From: Hyphomonadaceae bacterium
Lineage (GTDB): Bacteria; Pseudomonadota; Alphaproteobacteria; Caulobacterales; Hyphomonadaceae
Reading direction: 5' to 3'
NCBI GenBank assembly: GCA_016714495.1
Contig: JADKDU010000027.1
Location: 248,001 to 312,000 of the forward strand
DNA length: 64,000 nt
Positions within the stretch are counted from its first letter, which is position 1. Every line of letters begins with the position of its first letter. The translations under genes and the position numbers were made by a program. Shown here piece after piece: positions 8,379-17,733 of this stretch. The notes beneath the pieces were generated by a model. The model made no database searches. It was not told where the DNA came from and saw only the letters and a program-made list of their open reading frames with translations.

Positions 8379-9422
8379 GTGCTCGATGCGATGCCCTTTG
8401 CGGTGATCGGGTTGTCGCGGCGAGACACGGTGAGTTTCGTGAACCCCGCAGCGGAGACCCTGCTACAACGTTCTGCTCCGCTCCTGCGCGGACGGCCGCT
8501 GACGGACCTTCTGCCGGAAGATGCTCCGCTACTGGACTTCATCGGGCGGGCGAGGCGCGAGGGCGGCGTCATGTCCGCGCGGTCGATCCGTGTGGGCAGC
8601 CCGCACATTGCGCCGATCGATCTAGATGTATCGGCCTCGCCGGATGGCGATGATGGCGGGCTTGTGCTGACCTTCCTGCCGATCACGCGCAACACGCAGG
8701 ACGAGACAAATGCCGAGGTAAATGCCTTCGCGCAGATCGCGCGAATGCTGGGGCATGAGGTAAAGAACCCTCTGGCGGGCATTGTTGGCGCGGCGCAGCT
8801 GCTGGCGCGGCAGGCGCGAGATGAGCAACAGCCGCTGCTTTCCCTGATCCGCGAAGAAGGCGCGCGTATTCAGCGCATCGTGGACCGGTTCACGGCGTTC
8901 GAGACGTTCTTCTCGCCGCGAACACGTATCACCAACGTGCACATTGTGCTCGACAGCGTAATTGATCTTGCCAAGGCGAGCTTTGGGGCCAATGCGCGGT
9001 TCGATCTGCAATACGATCCTTCGCTGCCGGAGATCGATGTCGACCCTGATCATCTGCATGAAGCGGCGCTGAACCTCGTGAAGAATGCCGTAGAAGCGGT
9101 CAGCAGTGCAAAGCAGGCACGGATTTCGGTGGCGACGCGGTATCGCGCCGGCTTCCGGTTTGCGGGGCGCGACGGACCGCGGGCGAGGGGCGCGCTCGAG
9201 ATTTCCGTGACAGACAATGGGCCGGGCGTGCCCGAGACGACGGTGGCGCGCGTGTTCGAACCCTTCTTCACCACAAAGTCCGGCGGCGCGGGTATCGGGC
9301 TCGCCGTCGTCGCCGAGATCATGCAGGCGCATGGTGGCTTCGTGGTTCTGGACAATAGCGCGAGCGGCGCCTCCTTACGCTTGCTGTTCCCAATGACGCG
9401 TCAAAAAGGAGCGGCCAAATGA
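8379..9422 (+). CDS. ntrB: Nitrogen-regulation sensor kinase NtrB
   Basis: NtrB is the cytosolic kinase/phosphatase that sets NtrC phosphorylation in response to PII. A PAS-like N-terminus (VLDAMPFAVIGLS) is followed by the HisKA H-box MLGHEVKNPLAGIVGAA, the N-box NLVKNAVEAV and the G-boxes DNGPGVPE and GAGIGLAVV. There is no membrane segment, as expected. The start is uncertain. The GTG at 8379 has no clear Shine-Dalgarno sequence, while ATG 8339 overlaps the dusB stop (ATGATC) but is in another frame, so an indel between 8339 and 8379 is likely. The stop overlaps the ntrC ATG (ATGA). Confidence 0.9.
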   Translation: MLDAMPFAVIGLSRRDTVSFVNPAAETLLQRSAPLLRGRPLTDLLPEDAPLLDFIGRARREGGVMSARSIRVGSPHIAPIDLDVSASPDGDDGGLVLTFLPITRNTQDETNAEVNAFAQIARMLGHEVKNPLAGIVGAAQLLARQARDEQQPLLSLIREEGARIQRIVDRFTAFETFFSPRTRITNVHIVLDSVIDLAKASFGANARFDLQYDPSLPEIDVDPDHLHEAALNLVKNAVEAVSSAKQARISVATRYRAGFRFAGRDGPRARGALEISVTDNGPGVPETTVARVFEPFFTTKSGGAGIGLAVVAEIMQAHGGFVVLDNSASGASLRLLFPMTRQKGAAK

Positions 9423-10834
9423 GTGGTCCGACAATTCTGGTAGCGGACGACGATGCGAGCGTAAGGCTCGTCATCAGCCAGACACTGGCGCAAGAAGGCT
9501 ATCACGTCAGGGCGACCAACACGATGTCGGCGCTGTGGCGCTGGATCCAGGCCGGCGAGGGCGATCTGCTGATCACCGACGTGTACATGCCGGATGAATC
9601 GATCTTCGACTTGTTGCCGCAGATCCGCCGTACGCGGCCGGAGCTTCCAATCATCGTGATCTCCGCGCAGTCGACCGTTCTGACCGCGGCGATGGCGTCG
9701 GACCATGGTGCGTACGACTATCTTCCCAAGCCGTTCGACATCGACAAGCTGGCTGAGACGGTGCGGCGCGCGCTCCAGAAGAAGCCGTCGCGCGGGCAGG
9801 AAACTACAGGGCGTCGCGCCGAGAAGGATGAGGCGTTGCCGCTGATAGGACGATCGAAGCCGATGCAGTCGGTCTATCGCGTGATCGCGCGCGTAATGAA
9901 CAACGATCTTACCGTGCTGATCGAAGGCGAGAGCGGCACGGGCAAGGATCTAGCAGCGCGGGCGATCCATCAGCTGGGCAAGCGCAAGGCGGGGCCGTTT
10001 GTGCCGGTGAGCCTGGCGGCGTTGCAGCGTGACCAGGTCGAGGATGAGTTGTTTGGCGGCGGCCGCGACGCCAGTGGCCGGCGCCGCGGCAAGGTCAGCG
10101 AGGCGGATGGCGGAACGCTGTTTCTCGACGAGGTCGGCGACATGCCGCTTGAGGCCCAGACGCGGCTTGTGCGTTTCCTGCAGGACGGACGGTTTGCATC
10201 ATCGGGCGACGATCTCGATGTTCGCATAATCGCGTCGACCAAGCATGACCTGCGATCGCTGGTCGATCAGGGGCTATTCCGCGAAGACCTTTATTATCGC
10301 CTCAACGTTGTGGCGCTGCAGCTGCCGCCTCTCCGCGAGCGGAAGGAAGATATTCCGGACCTGGCGTCCGCCTTTCTCGTGCGCGCCAAGAAAGAGGGCC
10401 TGCCCGAGAAGCAGCTCGACAAGAGCGCCTATGACCTCCTGGTCGCCTATGACTGGCCGGGCAATGTGCGCGAACTCGAGAATGTCATCCGTCGTCTGTC
10501 GGCGCTAAGCCCGGAGCCGGTGATCTCAGCGCGAGAAGTCGAGCGTGAGCTCCGGTCGAGCACACGTGCGGTGGCGGGCGAGCGGGAGTTCGAAGCGGAG
10601 ATCGAGGCGCTGCTGTCGCGCCATTTCATCTCGGCGCTTTCGGCCGACCCGGAAAAGGATCCGGATGGCGGTCAGATCTACCAGACGGTGATCGAACAGG
10701 TTGAGCGTCCGCTGATCAAGCTCGCGCTGGCCGCAACGAGCGGGAACAAGGTGAGGGCGGCCGCTTTGCTGGGCCTGAACCGCAATACCCTGCGTTCGAA
10801 GATCAACGGGCTGGGTGTTGGCGGCGACGATTAG
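9419..10834 (+). CDS. ntrC: Nitrogen response regulator NtrC lacking GAFTGA
   Basis: This 471-aa regulator has a receiver domain (phospho-acceptor Asp in LITDVYMPDE, near residue 54), an AAA+ domain with Walker A GESGTGKD near residue 170 and Walker B GGTLFLDEVGD, and a Fis-type HTH at the end (AAALLGLNRNTLRSKI). The loop that binds sigma-54, normally GAFTGA just before the Walker B segment, is replaced by GRDASGRRRGK. In Rhodobacter capsulatus, NtrC without this loop activates with the housekeeping sigma factor; the same is inferred here. It is translationally coupled to ntrB. Confidence 0.93.
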   Translation: MSGPTILVADDDASVRLVISQTLAQEGYHVRATNTMSALWRWIQAGEGDLLITDVYMPDESIFDLLPQIRRTRPELPIIVISAQSTVLTAAMASDHGAYDYLPKPFDIDKLAETVRRALQKKPSRGQETTGRRAEKDEALPLIGRSKPMQSVYRVIARVMNNDLTVLIEGESGTGKDLAARAIHQLGKRKAGPFVPVSLAALQRDQVEDELFGGGRDASGRRRGKVSEADGGTLFLDEVGDMPLEAQTRLVRFLQDGRFASSGDDLDVRIIASTKHDLRSLVDQGLFREDLYYRLNVVALQLPPLRERKEDIPDLASAFLVRAKKEGLPEKQLDKSAYDLLVAYDWPGNVRELENVIRRLSALSPEPVISAREVERELRSSTRAVAGEREFEAEIEALLSRHFISALSADPEKDPDGGQIYQTVIEQVERPLIKLALAATSGNKVRAAALLGLNRNTLRSKINGLGVGGDD

Positions 10835-10905
10835 GTTTCGCCTGTAAAGCGAGTTGGATCGCCCAAATCGGGCACAAAGCGGCTCTCAACTCGGCTAACA
10901 GCTTA

Positions 10906-10931
10906 AGTCTGTTGCATCCCTGCATCAGACT
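10906..10931 (+). terminator. Hairpin between ntrC and ntrY
   Basis: AGTCTGTTGCA (10906-10916) pairs with TGCATCAGACT (10921-10931) around a TCCC loop, ten of eleven pairs. No T-run follows, so it may be a weak or Rho-assisted terminator or an mRNA-stabilising stem in the 244-nt gap separating ntrBC from ntrYX. Confidence 0.4.
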
Positions 10932-11078
10932 GTGCTTTGCTCGCCACACAGTGTTGCTCAACCGCCGCAGTGGCTTTGCAGAAGCGGATCGCAGCACCCG
11001 GGTGATCATTGCCCTGTCGGAAGCGTCCTCGTGGTCAGGTGGGGAGGGCGGCTCCGGTCAGGCTAACGGGTAGAGTGA

Positions 11079-13304
11079 ATGCCTGACACGGCCACGATGA
11101 CCGATGCGAGGGCGAGGCTCGGAAGAGCCACCTCGAATACGTTCAAAGTGCTGTTCGGCCTCGCGGCGGTGATCGCTGCGGGAGCAACCTATCTCGCAAT
11201 CACGGACTCGAGCCCCGGCGCTGCAGCCCAGCCGGGTCTGCTCTGGCTGCTCATCGCCAACCTGATCCTTATCGCCGGCATCGCGACCGTGCTGGGCATG
11301 CGCGTGTTCCACCTTGTTAAGGAGAACCGCGAGACGGGCGGCGGCGCGCGGCTTCGGCTGCGGATCATCTTCCTGTTCTCGGCGGCTGCGGCGATTCCGA
11401 CCGTGATCGTCGCAGGCTTCCTGGCGCTCGCTATTAATCGCAGCGTGGAAGGTTGGTTCGGCGAGCCGGTTCGCAATGTCGTGGCCAACGCGCAGGCGGC
11501 GGCCAAGGCATCGGTCGACGACGTTAAGGAAGATGCGACCACGCAACTTGCCGCGATGGTGAACGACCTCAACACGCCGGACTACGTGTCGGCGCTGGCC
11601 AAGAGCCCCGAGGCGTTTCGCGTGGACCTGCTCGGCGGGCAGGCGCAGTTCCGTGATTTTGCGCGCGCGACCATCCTGTCATCGGACCACAGGAAGATTA
11701 GCGAGTGGGTGGCGCCGGGAGCGCTGCCCTTCCGCATTCCGACGGAGAAGTGGTGGAACGACGCAACCGAAGGCGCCGTGGGCGGGATTGTCGACGAGAA
11801 GGAAGTCGTCGCATTCATCAAGTTGAAGGCTTATCCCGACGCGTATCTTTATGTCTCGCGGCCTATTCCGCCTGTGTTAAGCGAAAGGCTTGCGTTGATC
11901 GACGCCGATAACCGCCGCCTGCGGGAAGCAGAGGTGAGGCGCGACAGCCTCGCTGTGGTGCTGACGCTGTCCTACATCGAGGCTGCGGCGCTGATGCTAT
12001 TGGGTACGGCGTGGCTGGGGATGACCGCCGCGTCGCGAATTGCCTCGCCGATTGGCGCGCTTGCAGGCGCGGCGCGGGCGGTACGCGACGGCGACCTGTC
12101 GGTGCGTATCCTTAAGCCGTCCGTGCGGGACGAGATCGCGGATCTTGCCGATGCGTTCAACGAGATGACGGACAGGCTTTCACGCCAGACGGCAGCACTG
12201 GATCGCGGGCGGATCGATGCGGAGACGCGCTCAGCCTTCATCGAAGCAGTGCTGGCGGGCGTCGAGGCGGGCGTGATCCGGGTGGACAAGAACCTCAAGG
12301 TGACGATCGCCAACGCGTCGGCGCAGACACTGCTTGATTTCACTTACAAGCCGGGGGTGTCGACGGACCTTGGACAAATTGCGCCAGAGTTCCTGACAGC
12401 AGCGCGGCGCTCCATTGAGACGGGGCAATCGGTCGACACAAGTTTCAAGCGTCCGACGGACGAGGGCAGCACGATGCACCTCCAGGTGCGCGTGGCGCCC
12501 GAACATGACGAGGCGGGCGCCGTCATCACTTTCCACGACACGACGCGGCTGGTGCTGGGGCAGCGGCAGGCGGCTTGGCGAGATGTGGCGCGACGCATCG
12601 CGCATGAGATCCGCAATCCGCTGACGCCGATCCAGCTTTCGGCGGAACGCCTGAAGAGACGATTTGCGAACCAGATCACAACCGATCGCGAGACGTTCGA
12701 GAAATGCACTGACACTATCACGCGGCAAGTTGCGGATATCGGACGAATGGTCGAGGAATTCTCGGGTTTTGCGCGGATGCCGAAACCGACATTCGGCGAG
12801 TTCAATCTTGTGGATATGGCCCAGGCCGTGGCGTTTGCCCAGCGAATGGCGACGCCTGCGATCTCGGTCTCTGTGAACGCGCCGACGCATCCCGTGGTAA
12901 TTCACGGCGACGAGCGGATGCTGGCGCAGGCCGTGACCAATGTTGTGAAGAATGCGTCCGAAGCGGTCGAGCGGCAGATCGAAGGCGGCGGCACGAAGTT
13001 CGGCTGGGTGATGATCGACGTCTTCGAGGATGGAGATGAGGTTCAGGTGACGGTGCGTGACAATGGGCCGGGCTTCCCGGTGCAGGATCGCGAGCGTTTT
13101 CTTGAACCCTATGTGACAACGCGGAAGAACGGCGTGGGCCTTGGGCTCGCCATTGTTACGCGTATCGTGGAAGACCATGGCGGCCGGATATGGCTGGGTG
13201 ATAACGACATGGCGCCGACCGGCGCGCGCGTCGACATCCGCATGCCGCTGCAACCCAAACTTCTTGAAGAACCTGTGGCGTATGCCGGCGAAGGAGTAGC
13301 CTGA
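11079..13304 (+). CDS. ntrY: Membrane sensor kinase NtrY
   Basis: NtrY is the membrane kinase of the NtrYX pair, linked to nitrogen, redox and envelope regulation in Alphaproteobacteria. Of 741 residues, the N-terminus has three hydrophobic segments (LFGLAAVIAAGATYLAIT, LLWLLIANLILIAGIATVLG, a third near residue 100). A periplasmic region follows, then another membrane segment near residue 300, and HAMP (ASRIASPIGALAGAARAVRD). A PAS domain follows, then HisKA (RRIAHEIRNPLTPIQLSAER) and HATPase (VVKNASEAV, DNGPGF, GVGLGLAIV). ATG 11079 has only a weak ribosome site. Its stop shares an A with the ntrX ATG (TGATG). Confidence 0.93.
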   Translation: MPDTATMTDARARLGRATSNTFKVLFGLAAVIAAGATYLAITDSSPGAAAQPGLLWLLIANLILIAGIATVLGMRVFHLVKENRETGGGARLRLRIIFLFSAAAAIPTVIVAGFLALAINRSVEGWFGEPVRNVVANAQAAAKASVDDVKEDATTQLAAMVNDLNTPDYVSALAKSPEAFRVDLLGGQAQFRDFARATILSSDHRKISEWVAPGALPFRIPTEKWWNDATEGAVGGIVDEKEVVAFIKLKAYPDAYLYVSRPIPPVLSERLALIDADNRRLREAEVRRDSLAVVLTLSYIEAAALMLLGTAWLGMTAASRIASPIGALAGAARAVRDGDLSVRILKPSVRDEIADLADAFNEMTDRLSRQTAALDRGRIDAETRSAFIEAVLAGVEAGVIRVDKNLKVTIANASAQTLLDFTYKPGVSTDLGQIAPEFLTAARRSIETGQSVDTSFKRPTDEGSTMHLQVRVAPEHDEAGAVITFHDTTRLVLGQRQAAWRDVARRIAHEIRNPLTPIQLSAERLKRRFANQITTDRETFEKCTDTITRQVADIGRMVEEFSGFARMPKPTFGEFNLVDMAQAVAFAQRMATPAISVSVNAPTHPVVIHGDERMLAQAVTNVVKNASEAVERQIEGGGTKFGWVMIDVFEDGDEVQVTVRDNGPGFPVQDRERFLEPYVTTRKNGVGLGLAIVTRIVEDHGGRIWLGDNDMAPTGARVDIRMPLQPKLLEEPVAYAGEGVA

Positions 13305-14692
13305 TGGCGGCCGAAATCCTGGTAGTTGATGACGAAGCAGACATCCGCGAGCTCGTGGGCGGCATCCTCCAGGACGAGGGCTATGCCGTTCGTACCGCGG
13401 GGAACTCCACGGACGCGCTGGCGGCAGTCCGCACGCGGGCGCCGCGGCTGGTGGTGCTGGATGTGTGGCTCAAGGGCTCGGAGCTCGACGGGCTTGGCAT
13501 CCTGACTCTGCTTAAGGAGATGGATCCGTTCCTGCCGGTGGTGGTGATTTCGGGCCATGGCACGGTCGAGACGGCCGTGGAGGCGATCCGCCGCGGAGCG
13601 TATGATTATCTCGAAAAACCGTTCAAGGCTGAGAAGCTGATCGTCACTGTCCAGCGGGCGATGGAGAACGCTGCGCTGAAGCGAGAAAATTCCCGGCTGC
13701 GGACGCGTTCGGCTTCATCGCATGAGATGGTCGGCCACTCCGGCGTGCTGGCCCAGTTGACTGGCTCGATCGACAAGGTGGCGCCAACCAACAGTCGCAT
13801 CATGATTTCGGGCCCGCCGGGCTCGGGCAAGGATCTGGTGGCGCGACTGATCCACGAGCAATCCGGGCGCGCGACGGGACCGTTCATCGTGGTGAATGCG
13901 GCGGCGATCGACCCAGATCGGGTCGAGAGCGAACTGTTCGGCGAGGAGTTTGGCGACGGCAAGGCGCCGAAGATCGGGCTGTTCGAACAGGCGCATGCTG
14001 GCACGCTCCTGCTGGACGAGATTTCCGACATGCCGCTGGTAGCGCAGAGCCGCATACTGCGGGTGCTCGTCGATCAACGCTTCCGGCGCCGCAACGGACG
14101 CGATGACGTGACGGTTGATGTTCGGGTGATTTCGACCACGGCGCGCGACCTTCGCTCGGAAATCCAGGCAGGGCGGTTCCGGGAGGATCTCTATTATCGT
14201 CTGAACGTCGTGCCAGTTGACGTGCCTTCGTTGGATCGCCGGCGGGAGGACATCCCTGATCTGGTGGACTACTTCGTCCAGCGCGTGGCGGATGCGACAG
14301 GACTGCAGCCGCGTGCGTTCAGCGAAGACGCGGTCGCCGTCCTGCAGGCAAGCGAGTGGCCGGGCAATGTACGGCAGCTCCGTAATGTCGTGGAGCGATT
14401 ACTGATCTTGGCCAATGGCGAGCCGCCGGGAGCGATCACGGCGCAGCATCTGCCTAGCGACGCTAAGGGCGGCGGCGCATCGGCCGCGGGCTCCATGCAG
14501 ATGATCTCGATGTCTCTTAGGGACGCGCGGGAACATTTCGAGCGCGAATATCTGGCGATGCAGATCACTCGGTTCGGCGGCAACGTCTCGCGGACGGCAG
14601 CCTTCATCGGCATGGAACGATCAGCGCTACACCGGAAACTCAAGGCGCTAGGTGTTGATACCAGCCTTGGCATCAAGGAACCTCAGGGCTGA
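13304..14692 (+). CDS. ntrX: Response regulator NtrX
   Basis: This 462-aa partner of NtrY has a receiver domain with the phospho-acceptor Asp in VVLDVWLKGSELDG. The AAA+ domain has a P-loop GPPGSGKD and GTLLLDEISDMP, and a C-terminal HTH (TAAFIGMERSALHRKL). As is usual for NtrX, the sigma-54 contact loop GAFTGA is absent; the segment reads LFGEEFGDGKAPKIG. It is cotranscribed with ntrY. hfq follows after 200 nt. Confidence 0.93.
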   Translation: MAAEILVVDDEADIRELVGGILQDEGYAVRTAGNSTDALAAVRTRAPRLVVLDVWLKGSELDGLGILTLLKEMDPFLPVVVISGHGTVETAVEAIRRGAYDYLEKPFKAEKLIVTVQRAMENAALKRENSRLRTRSASSHEMVGHSGVLAQLTGSIDKVAPTNSRIMISGPPGSGKDLVARLIHEQSGRATGPFIVVNAAAIDPDRVESELFGEEFGDGKAPKIGLFEQAHAGTLLLDEISDMPLVAQSRILRVLVDQRFRRRNGRDDVTVDVRVISTTARDLRSEIQAGRFREDLYYRLNVVPVDVPSLDRRREDIPDLVDYFVQRVADATGLQPRAFSEDAVAVLQASEWPGNVRQLRNVVERLLILANGEPPGAITAQHLPSDAKGGGASAAGSMQMISMSLRDAREHFEREYLAMQITRFGGNVSRTAAFIGMERSALHRKLKALGVDTSLGIKEPQG

Positions 14693-14741
14693 GGCAATTC
14701 GTAAGGCTAAAACAGCCTCTTGCTTGGCGCAAATCGACGCG

Positions 14742-14760
14742 GCGCCAGCCCTTCTGGCGC
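14742..14760 (+). terminator. Hairpin downstream of ntrX
   Basis: GCGCCAG (14742-14748) and CTGGCGC (14754-14760) form a perfect 7-bp stem around CCCTT, 50 nt after the ntrX stop. No T-run follows. It may end ntrYX transcription or precede the hfq promoter. Confidence 0.35.
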
Positions 14761-14893
14761 TGATCTGGTCACATGACCCAGGTTGGGGCTGCGCGGTCCT
14801 GCGACTAAGGCCCGTCCCGCTAGGCATTGCTCATTGCAGGCTGGAAGCGTTAAACGTCAGGCAAGGCCCCAGCAAAGAAGGCTCGGAATATCC

Positions 14894-15139
14894 ATGTCGT
14901 CTGACAAGAAACAAAACCTGCAGGACATTTTCCTCAACGCCGTGCGGAAAGGGAAAACGCCCCTTACCGTATTCCTTGTGAACGGCGTAAAGCTCCAGGG
15001 CATCGTGACCTGGTTCGACAATTTCTGCGTGCTGCTCAAAGGCGAGGGACGCCCGCCGCAACTGGTGTACAAGCACGCCATCTCAACCATAGCGCCGAAC
15101 GCGCCGGTCAACCTTTTCGAGAATGAAGACGAGGACTGA
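14894..15139 (+). CDS. hfq: RNA chaperone Hfq
   Basis: Hfq is a hexameric RNA chaperone for sRNA-mRNA pairing. The 81-aa product starts at MSSDKKQNLQDIFLN, with the Sm1 motif (VFLVNGVKLQGIVTWFDNF) and the Sm2-type YKHAIST. The proximal-face residues (QNLQD) are present. ATG 14894 fits the family start exactly; an upstream ATG at 14783 would add an unrelated extension. The C-terminus is short and acidic (ENEDED). hflX follows with no gap. Confidence 0.96.
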   Translation: MSSDKKQNLQDIFLNAVRKGKTPLTVFLVNGVKLQGIVTWFDNFCVLLKGEGRPPQLVYKHAISTIAPNAPVNLFENEDED

Positions 15140-16453
15140 TTGCCGAAAGACCTGATCGATCGCCGGCCACAGGAAGACGTTGCCGCGGTCGTTCTGCCTG
15201 TCATCGGCAGCGCCGACGTCGCGCGGTCCCGGCTTGAGGAAAGCCGCGGACTAGCGGAGGCGTTGGGCGTGAAGCTAGCCTTCGCGGAACAGCTAAATGT
15301 GCGTGAGCCGCATCCGGCGCGGTTGCTGGGAGCGGGGCAGCTGGATGCGCTGGCCCGGCGCTTCAAGGAAGACGGCGTCACGCTGTTCATCGTCGATGGC
15401 GCTCTGACGCCTGTGCAGCAGCGGAATCTAGAAACGGATCTCAAGATAAAGGTTATCGATCGAACAGGCCTTATTCTTGAAATATTCGGCTTGCGCGCGC
15501 GGACGGCCGAAGGCCGCCTGCAGGTGGAAATGGCGCGATCGCTCTATGAGCGCTCGCGGCTGGTTCGGACCTGGACCCACCTTGAACGTCAGCGCGGCGG
15601 CTTCGGCTTCCTTGGCGGTCCTGGCGAGGCGCAGCTCGAAACTGACAGGCGGTTGTTGGACAAGCGCATTGCTGGATTCAGGCGCGAGCTTGACGACGTG
15701 CGCAGGACGCGACGGCTACAGCGCGAGGGGCGGGCCCGGCGCGGCGCGCCGGTGGCGGCTATCGTCGGGTACACCAACGCCGGCAAGTCGACGCTGTTTA
15801 ACCGGCTGACGTCTTCAGATGTGCTGGCGGCGGACATGCCGTTCGCGACGCTGGACCCGACCGCGCGAGAGATCGTGGCGGCGTCAGGGCGGCGGATGGC
15901 GCTGGTGGACACGGTCGGGTTCATCACTGACCTGCCGACAACGCTGGTGGCCGCGTTTCGTGCGACGCTGGAAGAAGCGATGGAGGCAGACCTGCTGGTG
16001 CACGTGCGCGACATCGCGCATCCGGATACCGAATATCAAGCTAATGACGTGCACACGATCCTCGAACAGTTATCGATAGAAACCGGCTTGGAGCAACCGC
16101 CGACGATCGAGGTCTGGAATAAGGCAGATGCGCTGGATCAGGCCACGCGCGACGTGCTGGCCAAACGCGCAGCGGGCCACAGCCCGCCGGCCCTGATGGT
16201 TTCGGCGCTGACGGGGCAGGGCACGGACGAACTGCTGTTCGCTATCGAAGCGGCGCTGTTCCGCAACCGCCGGCTCAGGAACGTGACCATACCAGCTGCG
16301 GATGGGCGGCTGCACGCCTGGCTGCACAAGAATTGCGAAGTCGCCTCAGAACATCTCTCTGGCGAAAGCGACTATAATCTCGAAGTCTACATGACAGACA
16401 CAGATGTGGCGCGACTTCAGGCCATCGCGCCGGGTGTGAGCGTGATCGAGTAG
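15140..16453 (+). CDS. hflX: GTPase HflX
   Basis: HflX is a ribosome-associated GTPase that splits stalled ribosomes. The 437-aa protein has the N-terminal HflX domain (ARLLGAGQLDALA, GALTPVQQRNLE) and a linker with ERQRGGFGFLGGPGEAQLE. The G domain has G1 GYTNAGKSTLFN, G3 VDTVGFI and G4 NKAD. The TTG at 15140 abuts the hfq stop, and GAGG within the hfq end provides a ribosome site. The hfq-hflX pairing is strongly conserved. Confidence 0.95.
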   Translation: MPKDLIDRRPQEDVAAVVLPVIGSADVARSRLEESRGLAEALGVKLAFAEQLNVREPHPARLLGAGQLDALARRFKEDGVTLFIVDGALTPVQQRNLETDLKIKVIDRTGLILEIFGLRARTAEGRLQVEMARSLYERSRLVRTWTHLERQRGGFGFLGGPGEAQLETDRRLLDKRIAGFRRELDDVRRTRRLQREGRARRGAPVAAIVGYTNAGKSTLFNRLTSSDVLAADMPFATLDPTAREIVAASGRRMALVDTVGFITDLPTTLVAAFRATLEEAMEADLLVHVRDIAHPDTEYQANDVHTILEQLSIETGLEQPPTIEVWNKADALDQATRDVLAKRAAGHSPPALMVSALTGQGTDELLFAIEAALFRNRRLRNVTIPAADGRLHAWLHKNCEVASEHLSGESDYNLEVYMTDTDVARLQAIAPGVSVIE

Positions 16454-16485
16454 CCTGACTGAAGATGGGACTTGAAGAGGAAAGA

Positions 16486-17352
16486 ATGCGTCGCCTGCTT
16501 CTGCTAATGATTGCAGCTCTTGTATTGGGTGGCGCCTGCCAGACGTCGCCGGACTCTGCGCGGTTTGTCGACCCGCCGCGCGACGCTGCGCATCCGGCGC
16601 GGATGGAGGTGCTTCATATTCCGAGCGGCGGCGTCGAGATCAATGGCGTCGCCTATCTGGCGTCTGGCGAAGGCGCGCACCCGACGCTGGTGATATGTCA
16701 CGGCTGGCCGGGCAACGAGAAAAACCTCGATCTTGCTCAGGCTGTGCGGCGGGCGGGATGGAACGCCGTAACGTTCAACTTTCGGGGAAGTTGGGGCAGT
16801 CCGGGCGAGTTTCATTTCGCGCAGGTACCGGAGGATGCAGCCGCCGTGATAGCATGGCTGCGTAAACCTGAGGTCGCCGCGAAATTCGGCGTCGTTCCGG
16901 CCCGCATCGCGCTTGCCGGTCACAGCATGGGGGGATGGGCGACAAGCCAGGTTGCCTCCAGGGACCCCGCACTGATCGGGGCCGTGCTGATTTCAGCTGC
17001 CGATATGGCCAGGCTCGCTACATTGCCTCGGCCCGCCCGCGTTAAGGCGGCGGCCGAGAATACAGAAACGCTGGTCACGACGCCGGAAGCGATGGCGGAT
17101 GAGTTGGCTGGTGCGGTAGCCACGATGATTTTGAAAGAAACGGCGCTGGGTTTAGCGAAGGTGCCGGTGCTGATCCTGTCATCAGACGACGGTCTCGCGC
17201 CGGGGACGGATGCTCTGGCGGCCGCGATCCGGGCGGAGGGCGGCAAGGTGCAGATGGCGCATCAAACGACGGACCACAGCTGGTCCGACCGCCGGCTCAC
17301 TTTGGCAGGGCTGGTGATCGATTGGCTGAAGGCCCTGCCGGGCCCGAATTAG
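16486..17352 (+). CDS. Secreted alpha/beta-hydrolase
   Basis: This 288-aa protein has an N-terminal signal-like segment (MRRLLLLMIAALVLGGAC), possibly a lipoprotein signal although the lipobox (GGAC) is not canonical. The alpha/beta-hydrolase fold follows. CHGWPGNEKN forms the oxyanion loop, VTFNFRGSWGSPG is present, the nucleophile elbow GHSMGGW is near residue 146, a late Asp sits in LSSDDGLAPG, and a terminal His lies in TTDHSWSD. ATG 16486 follows AGAGGAAAG; the ATG at 16465 lacks a ribosome site. Such proteins are esterases or peptidases; the substrate is unknown. Confidence 0.8.
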   Translation: MRRLLLLMIAALVLGGACQTSPDSARFVDPPRDAAHPARMEVLHIPSGGVEINGVAYLASGEGAHPTLVICHGWPGNEKNLDLAQAVRRAGWNAVTFNFRGSWGSPGEFHFAQVPEDAAAVIAWLRKPEVAAKFGVVPARIALAGHSMGGWATSQVASRDPALIGAVLISAADMARLATLPRPARVKAAAENTETLVTTPEAMADELAGAVATMILKETALGLAKVPVLILSSDDGLAPGTDALAAAIRAEGGKVQMAHQTTDHSWSDRRLTLAGLVIDWLKALPGPN

Positions 17353-17370
17353 ATAGCTAAAGAGAGGGGC

Positions 17371-17445
<75 letters not shown>

Positions 17446-17519
17446 ATTCCGCGCGAGCGGAGGCGTCCGCATAACGGAAACCCTTCTCAATGGGAAGGGG
17501 AGGCATGGGATCGGAGAGA

Positions 17520-17684
17520 ATGTCGCGGAATCCGCCTGAAAACCCCCGAAAACCGATGACTGAGGCTCACCGCCGCGAACAGCGGCTGGCCGAGGCTCTA
17601 AGGGCGAATCTCAAGCGCCGGAAAGCGGTCGGGCAGGCAGACGCCAAGAATACCGCCGGAAAGCCCGACACCGGCGAGGATTAG
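17520..17684 (+). CDS. Small basic conserved protein
   Basis: This 54-aa hydrophilic protein is rich in Arg, Lys and Ala, with a helical core REQRLAEALRANLKRRKA. Short proteins of this kind often sit just upstream of murA in Alphaproteobacteria. ATG 17520 begins MSRNPPENPRKP. GGAG is close upstream, and a stronger GGGGAGG lies 17 nt away, so an ATG at 17490 is an alternative. Function unknown. Confidence 0.65.
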   Translation: MSRNPPENPRKPMTEAHRREQRLAEALRANLKRRKAVGQADAKNTAGKPDTGED

Positions 17685-17733
17685 CCGGTCCTGCGCCTTG
17701 TCGCCGCCGAAATCGGCCTCATAACCATGGCCC

